Both the position numbers and the translations under genes were made by a program. From Chryseobacterium gleum (GTDB taxonomy: Bacteria; Bacteroidota; Bacteroidia; Flavobacteriales_D; Crocinitomicaceae), in assembly GCA_943326315.2 (NCBI GenBank), contig CALPSU020000060.1:1-10478 (forward strand): DNA of 10,478 nt, read 5' to 3'. A model generated the notes under the pieces. The model did not search any database. It had not been told where the DNA came from and saw nothing but the letters and a program-made list of their open reading frames with translations. Of this stretch, positions 6,794 to 10,478 are shown one piece after another. Position 1 is the first letter of the stretch; every line of letters starts with the position of its first letter.

Positions 6794-6801
6794 CAAAAAT
6801 A
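6794..6801 (-). promoter_or_regulatory. Candidate -7 element (TATTTTTG) for the 30-residue protein gene
   Basis: The minus strand reads TATTTTTG, an exact fit to the Bacteroidetes -7 consensus TAnnTTTG, in the 136-base non-coding stretch between HU and the small gene. No clear -33 TTG is found at the right distance. A start near 6788 would give a leader of roughly 78 bases. The motif is short and AT-rich, so chance is possible. Confidence 0.4.
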
Positions 6802-6846
6802 GTAAATTTAATCGGATAAATTGCATGGTTTTATTAAAACCAAAAA

Positions 6847-7137
6847 TTATTTTACTTTAACACTTGTTTTTACTTCCTCAACAAACGTTTTTGCTGGTTT
6901 GAATGAAGGAATGTTGTGCGCTGGAATAATGATTGTAGTGTTTTTTGAAATATTTCTACCTGTTTTTTCAGCTCTTTCTTTAACAATAAAGCTACCAAAC
7001 CCTCTTAAATATACATTTTCACCTTTAGATAATGAAGATTTAATAGAATTCATGAATGCTTCTACTGCTTTAAGAGCTTCAACTCTTTCTAATCCTGTTT
7101 CTACTGAGATGTCAGCTACGATGTCCGCTTTTGTCAT
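6847..7137 (-). CDS. HU family DNA-binding protein
   Basis: HU is a dimeric nucleoid protein that bends DNA and helps replication, repair and regulation. The 96-residue protein shows the family pattern: MTKADIVADIS at the N-terminus, NVYLRGFGSFIVKERAEKTGRN (41-62) leading into the DNA-grasping arm, and IPAHNIPSFKPAKTFVEEVK (71-90). At the arm tip the usual GRNP motif reads GRNI (I63), so the proline that intercalates between base pairs in standard HU and IHF is missing; I recall the same GRNISKN sequence in other flavobacterial HUs. The ATG at 7137 is preceded by an A/T-rich leader and a TACTTTTG element at 7184-7191. It is divergent from mutY. A weak hairpin (6826-6842) with no T tract follows the stop. 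Confidence 0.95.
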   Translation of the reverse strand: MTKADIVADISVETGLERVEALKAVEAFMNSIKSSLSKGENVYLRGFGSFIVKERAEKTGRNISKNTTIIIPAHNIPSFKPAKTFVEEVKTSVKVK

Positions 7138-7183
7138 TTTATTTATATTTTATTTATTTATTAACTTTTTGATTTTCAGGTTG

Positions 7184-7191
7184 CAAAAGTA
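7184..7191 (-). promoter_or_regulatory. Candidate -7 element (TACTTTTG) for the HU gene
   Basis: The minus strand reads TACTTTTG (within TATACTTTTG), matching TAnnTTTG, and would give a leader of about 41 bases before the HU start. No good -33 TTG is visible. It lies in the 112-base divergent region shared with mutY, 15 bases from the opposing mutY element. Confidence 0.5.
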
Positions 7192-7206
7192 TAGCTCTAA
7201 TTGTTA

Positions 7207-7214
7207 TATTTTTG
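7207..7214 (+). promoter_or_regulatory. Candidate -7 element (TATTTTTG) for mutY
   Basis: TATTTTTG on the plus strand matches TAnnTTTG and lies 35 bases before the mutY ATG. A TTG at 7181-7183 is 23 bases upstream, a little far for a -33 element, and overlaps the opposing HU -7 element. The two promoters may therefore compete. Confidence 0.5.
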
Positions 7215-7249
7215 CATTTTATTAAAATAATTTTAAAAAATGTGCCTTA

Positions 7250-8290
7250 ATGACTGATTTTCACCGATTAATAGCTGAATGGTATAGATTAAATCTTCGA
7301 AGTTTACCTTGGAGAAACACTAAAAATCCTTATTTTATCTGGTTGTCTGAAATTATTCTGCAACAAACAAAGGTTAACCAAGGTTTGAATTATTACACAA
7401 AATTTATTAATAATTACCCTACTATTTTTGATTTAGCCAATGCTAGTGAACAAGATATTCTAAATGATTGGCAAGGTTTAGGTTATTACAGTAGAGCTCG
7501 AAACTTACATGCTACAGCAAAATTTATTGCATTTGATTTAAAGGGTGTTTTCCCAAATACGTATGAAGAAATAATTAAATTAAAAGGTGTCGGAGAATAT
7601 ACTGCAGCTGCTATTTCTTCTTTTGCTTTTGATTTGTCATATTCAGTTGTTGACGGAAATGTTTATCGAGTTTTGAGTAGAGTTTTTGATATTGATATCC
7701 CGATTGATTCATCTGAAGGAAAAAAGTATTTTGCAGAATTAGCTAAAGAATTACTTTCTAATAATGATGCATCTATTCATAATCAATCTATAATGGAGTT
7801 TGGTGCGATACAATGCTTGCCTAAAAATCCACTTTGTGACATTTGCCCCTTATATAATAAATGTCTTTCTAGAATTCATAATGTTATAATGGAAAGACCT
7901 AGAAAATCATTAAAAATTAAAGTCAAGAATAGATATTTTAATTATTTAATTTTTCATAAGAATAGTCAATTGATAATTAAAAAGAGAGAAGATAAAGATA
8001 TTTGGAAACATTTATACGAGTTTCCTTTGGTGGAAACGGATTCAGATATAGCAAAAGATGAAATGGATGAAATATTTAATAAAATGTTAGGATTTACTCC
8101 AAGTGATTATAGTGAAAAAGTACTACATATTTTATCTCATCAAAAAATTAAAGCATGTTTTTATTATTTTGATAAGTTCCCGACGAAAATGGAAGAGAAT
8201 TTTCTGATTATTAATTCCTGTGACATTCAAGATTATCCTTTACCTAGAATTATTGATCGTTTTTTAGATAATTCACCTTTTAATTTTTGA
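7250..8290 (+). CDS. mutY: A/G-specific adenine DNA glycosylase MutY
   Basis: MutY removes adenine paired with 8-oxoguanine, preventing G:C to T:A mutations. The 346-residue protein has the HhH-GPD glycosylase domain: catalytic E34 in WLSEIILQQTKV, Y80 in GLGYYSRARNL, the helix-hairpin-helix LKGVGEYTAAA (111-121) and catalytic D135 in VVDGNVYRV. The [4Fe-4S] ligands C189, C196, C199 and C205 have the exact C-x6-C-x2-C-x5-C spacing. The C-terminal part from about 226 is the NUDIX-like domain that reads 8-oxoG; its FSH loop appears as LSH (295-297). Position 139 is Tyr where E. coli has Lys142, a position that varies in the family. ATG 7250 starts right before the first helix. The gene leads the plus-strand cluster; ssb follows after 58 bases. 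Confidence 0.96.
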   Translation: MTDFHRLIAEWYRLNLRSLPWRNTKNPYFIWLSEIILQQTKVNQGLNYYTKFINNYPTIFDLANASEQDILNDWQGLGYYSRARNLHATAKFIAFDLKGVFPNTYEEIIKLKGVGEYTAAAISSFAFDLSYSVVDGNVYRVLSRVFDIDIPIDSSEGKKYFAELAKELLSNNDASIHNQSIMEFGAIQCLPKNPLCDICPLYNKCLSRIHNVIMERPRKSLKIKVKNRYFNYLIFHKNSQLIIKKREDKDIWKHLYEFPLVETDSDIAKDEMDEIFNKMLGFTPSDYSEKVLHILSHQKIKACFYYFDKFPTKMEENFLIINSCDIQDYPLPRIIDRFLDNSPFNF

Positions 8291-8321
8291 ACATGAAATC
8301 TTTCGTTCTTGTATTTTCAAT

Positions 8322-8329
8322 TATATTTG
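8322..8329 (+). promoter_or_regulatory. Candidate -7 element (TATATTTG) for ssb-gldE-gldD
   Basis: TATATTTG matches TAnnTTTG in the 58-base mutY-ssb gap, 19 bases before the ssb ATG. A start point near 8335 would leave a leader of about 14 bases. The -33 region only offers TTTCG near 8301-8305, a weak match. It may give ssb its own transcription apart from mutY. Confidence 0.45.
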
Positions 8330-8348
8330 TGTAAATCATTTTATAAAA

Positions 8349-8801
8349 ATGGCAGGTAGCGTTAATAAAGTAATCCTTATAGGTAATTTAGGGAAAGATC
8401 CCGAAGTAAGAAGATTGGAAAATGGATCCATAGTTGCAACTTTTTCAATTGCTACTTCAGAAGTTTATACCGATAAGAATACAAACGAGAAGAAAGAAAT
8501 AACAGATTGGCATGATATTATTGTCTGGAGAGGTTTAGCTGAAGTTGCTGAAAAGTATTTAAAAAAAGGTTATAAAGTTTACGTTGAAGGACGTTTAAAA
8601 AAAAGAAATTGGCAGGATAAGGAAGGTATAACTCGTTATGTGACTGAAATAATTGCAGATAATTTGAATATTTTATCTAGGCCTGAAGGTGCTGATAGGG
8701 TTTCCAATTCAAATGCACCTTATTCTTCGGAGGGTACTCCAAATAAACCTTCTCAAATTGATGAATTATTGAATTCTGATGGAGATGTTTTACCATTTTA
8801 A
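8349..8801 (+). CDS. ssb: Single-stranded DNA-binding protein
   Basis: SSB coats single-stranded DNA as a tetramer and recruits replication and repair proteins. The OB fold covers about residues 1-110: VNKVILIGNLGKDPEVR (5-21), conserved aromatic positions W54, W60 and W88, and KVYVEGRLKKRNW (76-88). A polar Ser/Asn/Pro-rich linker (111-140) leads to the acidic tip DGDVLPF, the partner-binding tail of the family with its terminal Pro-Phe intact. At 150 residues the length is normal. The A-rich sequence TTATAAAA just before ATG is typical of Bacteroidetes starts. The gene stands between mutY and gldE, and the next start codon is one base after its stop, so gldE is very likely on the same mRNA. 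Confidence 0.97.
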   Translation: MAGSVNKVILIGNLGKDPEVRRLENGSIVATFSIATSEVYTDKNTNEKKEITDWHDIIVWRGLAEVAEKYLKKGYKVYVEGRLKKRNWQDKEGITRYVTEIIADNLNILSRPEGADRVSNSNAPYSSEGTPNKPSQIDELLNSDGDVLPF

Positions 8802-8802
8802 T

Positions 8803-10170
8803 ATGTTAGTGATCAACATGAATACATTAGTAATATCAAGTGCGGAAAATTTAAAATCACATACGGCAGCAGTATTGAATCTACCTGACGTTTTTTTATA
8901 TTTTGCTATTTTAATTATATTATTGATTTGTTCGGCACTTATTTCAGGGGCAGAAGCAGCATTTTTCTCATTGAGTCCTGTTGAAAAAGATGAATTAAAG
9001 AATGACGATAGTAATTCAGGGAAATTAGTTCAGAAATTACTCGATATACCAAAGCAATTATTAGCGACAATTTTAATTACCAATAATTTTGTAAATGTTG
9101 CAATTGTAATTGTTTCAAGCTCCATACTTTCATACTTTTTTGGGGAAAGTGGTGAAGTAAATGAAACGCTTCGATTTGCAATTGAGGTTTTTGCAATTAC
9201 ACTAGTTTTATTATTGTTAGGTGAAGTTATACCTAAGATTTATGCTACTAAAAACGCGCTGTCATTCTCGAAATTTATGGCGATTCCTTTGAATTTTTTC
9301 AATAAGATGCCTCCTTTTTCCTGGATTAAAACAGGATTAGTAAATGGATCTAATATTATTCATAAATATGCTAAAAAGAAAGGTGTTAAAATTTCTTCAG
9401 ATGAGCTCGAACAAGCTTTAGCACTAACAAAAGAAGAAAATGTTTCAGAAGGTGAACATAAAATTTTAGAAGGTATTGTTAAATTTGGAAATACAGATGT
9501 TCGACAAATAATGTGTTTTAGAATGGATGTAAATGCATTGCAAGATGATCTGAAATTTAATGAAGTATTGGATAAGATTTTGGAATATGGATATTCTAGA
9601 ATTCCTGTTTTTTCTGGAACTTTCGATAATGTAATAGGAATACTTTTCATAAAAGATTTACTGCCTTATATCGAAAGAGAAGCCGATTTTGACTGGAAGG
9701 GGTTATTGAGAAAACCTTTTTTTGTGCCTGAAAACAAAAAGATTGATGATTTGTTAAAAGAATTTCAAGGAAAAAAAGTTCACATGGCTATTGTTGTTGA
9801 TGAGTATGGAGGCGCAAGTGGTGTCGTTACTTTAGAAGATGTATTAGAAGAGATTGTTGGAGATATTACAGATGAGTTTGATGAAGATGAATTGACATAT
9901 AAGCAAATTGATGAAACTACCTTTTTAATTGAAGGAAGAACTGCTTTAATCGATTGTTATAAAATTTTAGAAATAGACGGTAAAGATTTTGAATTGATTA
10001 AAGGAGAATCAGATACTATTGGTGGTTTTATAGTTGAAAATGCTGGTAGAATTTTAAAAAATAATGAATTTTTTATTTGCAATAATTTAAAATTGATAGT
10101 TGCTTCATCAGATAAAAAAAGAATTAAAACAGTAAAGGTTGTTGTAATGAATTTTCCATCTGACATTTAG
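8803..10170 (+). CDS. gldE: Gliding motility protein GldE (CNNM/CorC-type membrane protein with CBS domains)
   Basis: GldE is a membrane protein needed or helpful for flavobacterial gliding and functionally tied to GldD. The domain order is clear: a DUF21/CNNM membrane domain (about 30-190, with GAEAAFFSL at 49-57, NNFVNVA at 94-100 and GEVIPKIYA at 140-148), two CBS domains (about 233-291 and 301-355, the second with VDEYGGASGVVTLEDVLEEIVGD), and a CorC/HlyC C-terminal domain (about 370-447). The family includes magnesium and cobalt transporters; transport by GldE is not established. Starts at 8803 (455 residues) and 8818 both follow the ssb stop, while an ATG at 8779 would overlap ssb by 23 bases; 8803 is chosen for tight coupling. 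gldD follows after 24 bases. The neighbouring gldD separates this gene from generic CorC homologues. Confidence 0.93.
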   Translation: MLVINMNTLVISSAENLKSHTAAVLNLPDVFLYFAILIILLICSALISGAEAAFFSLSPVEKDELKNDDSNSGKLVQKLLDIPKQLLATILITNNFVNVAIVIVSSSILSYFFGESGEVNETLRFAIEVFAITLVLLLLGEVIPKIYATKNALSFSKFMAIPLNFFNKMPPFSWIKTGLVNGSNIIHKYAKKKGVKISSDELEQALALTKEENVSEGEHKILEGIVKFGNTDVRQIMCFRMDVNALQDDLKFNEVLDKILEYGYSRIPVFSGTFDNVIGILFIKDLLPYIEREADFDWKGLLRKPFFVPENKKIDDLLKEFQGKKVHMAIVVDEYGGASGVVTLEDVLEEIVGDITDEFDEDELTYKQIDETTFLIEGRTALIDCYKILEIDGKDFELIKGESDTIGGFIVENAGRILKNNEFFICNNLKLIVASSDKKRIKTVKVVVMNFPSDI

Positions 10171-10194
10171 GCTAATTAATAAAGTAGAAATAAA

Positions 10195-10478
10195 ATGAAA
10201 TTAACAAAATATTTTGCATTAATTGGTTTACTCTTCTCATGCAGTGAGAATGCTATTTTAATACCAAAACCGCCAACTTATTTAAGATTAAATTTACCAA
10301 AACATGAGTATAAGCTATTCTCAGACAAATGCCCATATACTTTTGAAATCCCTAAAACATTTGATGTTATTCAAGTAGAGGAGAAAAATATTGTTTCGTG
10401 TCATAAAGAAATTAAGTTGGGAGCCTTGAATGGTGTTATTAATTTTTCATATATAGAAATGATTGAGCCATTATCTCG
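10195..10478 (+). CDS. gldD: Gliding motility lipoprotein GldD, partial (C-terminus beyond window)
   Basis: Ninety-four residues are visible. A short signal peptide ends in a lipobox (GLLFSC, lipidated C16), so this is an envelope lipoprotein. The following IPKPPTYLRLNLPKHEYKLF (22-41), CPYTFEIP (46-53) and a later NGVINFSY stretch match GldD as I recall it. GldD is required for gliding and, through effects on the machinery, for type IX secretion in Flavobacterium johnsoniae. ATG 10195 follows an A-rich stretch 24 bases after gldE and gives the right distance to the lipobox. No terminator lies in the gap, so gldE and gldD are probably co-transcribed. The frame is open to the window end. Confidence 0.92.
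   Translation, partial: MKLTKYFALIGLLFSCSENAILIPKPPTYLRLNLPKHEYKLFSDKCPYTFEIPKTFDVIQVEEKNIVSCHKEIKLGALNGVINFSYIEMIEPLS

Noticed and set aside
6826..6842. Hairpin TGGTTTT-ATT-AAAACCA after the HU stop
   Set aside because: The stem has only two G:C pairs and no T tract follows on the minus strand, so it does not qualify as a terminator.
6821..7225. 134-codon plus-strand open frame over the HU gene
   Set aside because: It is the antisense shadow of HU; the HU protein is fully recognisable on the minus strand.
9360..10166. Minus-strand open frames 9360-9650 and 9957-10166
   Set aside because: They are antisense to the CBS and CorC domains of gldE, and no motif or start context supports them.
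1..10478. New defence system, mobile element, CRISPR array, tRNA or riboswitch
   Set aside because: I looked on both strands and found only conserved chromosomal genes with short gaps; no transposase, integrase, terminal repeats, spaced repeats or tRNA-like cloverleaf was seen.

Overview
The window is an AT-rich piece of a Bacteroidetes chromosome, most like Flavobacteriia. Four things point there. The order HU / mutY / ssb / gldE / gldD carries two gliding-motility genes known only from this phylum. There is a DUF4296 lipoprotein. The dihydroorotase has a Gln-x-His metal motif. Upstream regions are A-rich without clear Shine-Dalgarno sequences, and several hold TAnnTTTG -7 elements. All large genes look intact. 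I see no insertion sequence, prophage, CRISPR array, tRNA or rRNA.

Left part (1-1897). A glycosyltransferase cut by the window start lies on the minus strand and overlaps the end of a polytopic membrane protein of the LPG-synthase-TM family. Divergent from that pair, across only 27 bases, is ruvC (Holliday junction resolvase).

Middle (1902-4302, minus strand). A polyprenol-phosphate mannosyltransferase-like enzyme, dihydroorotase (pyrC) and a DUF4296 lipoprotein are joined by two ATGA stop/start overlaps, so they are very likely one translationally coupled operon. Its end converges on ruvC.

Middle-right (4427-7137, minus strand). In transcription order this holds HU, a 30-residue very basic protein with the look of a ribosomal protein, a clear intrinsic terminator, rng (RNase E/G, GTG start), a long hairpin, and recX. 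The hairpin covers the first possible recX start codon.

Right (7250-10478, plus strand). mutY (A/G mismatch glycosylase), ssb, gldE and the first part of gldD run in the same direction. Candidate -7 elements precede mutY and ssb, and gldE begins one base after the ssb stop. DNA repair and replication genes are therefore placed with genes for gliding and probably type IX secretion, an arrangement known from flavobacteria.

Most of the window is conserved housekeeping. The items that deserve a second look are small: the 30-residue gene, the rng-recX hairpin, unusual starts (TTG, GTG), and lineage-type substitutions in the dihydroorotase, HU and MutY active or binding sites.
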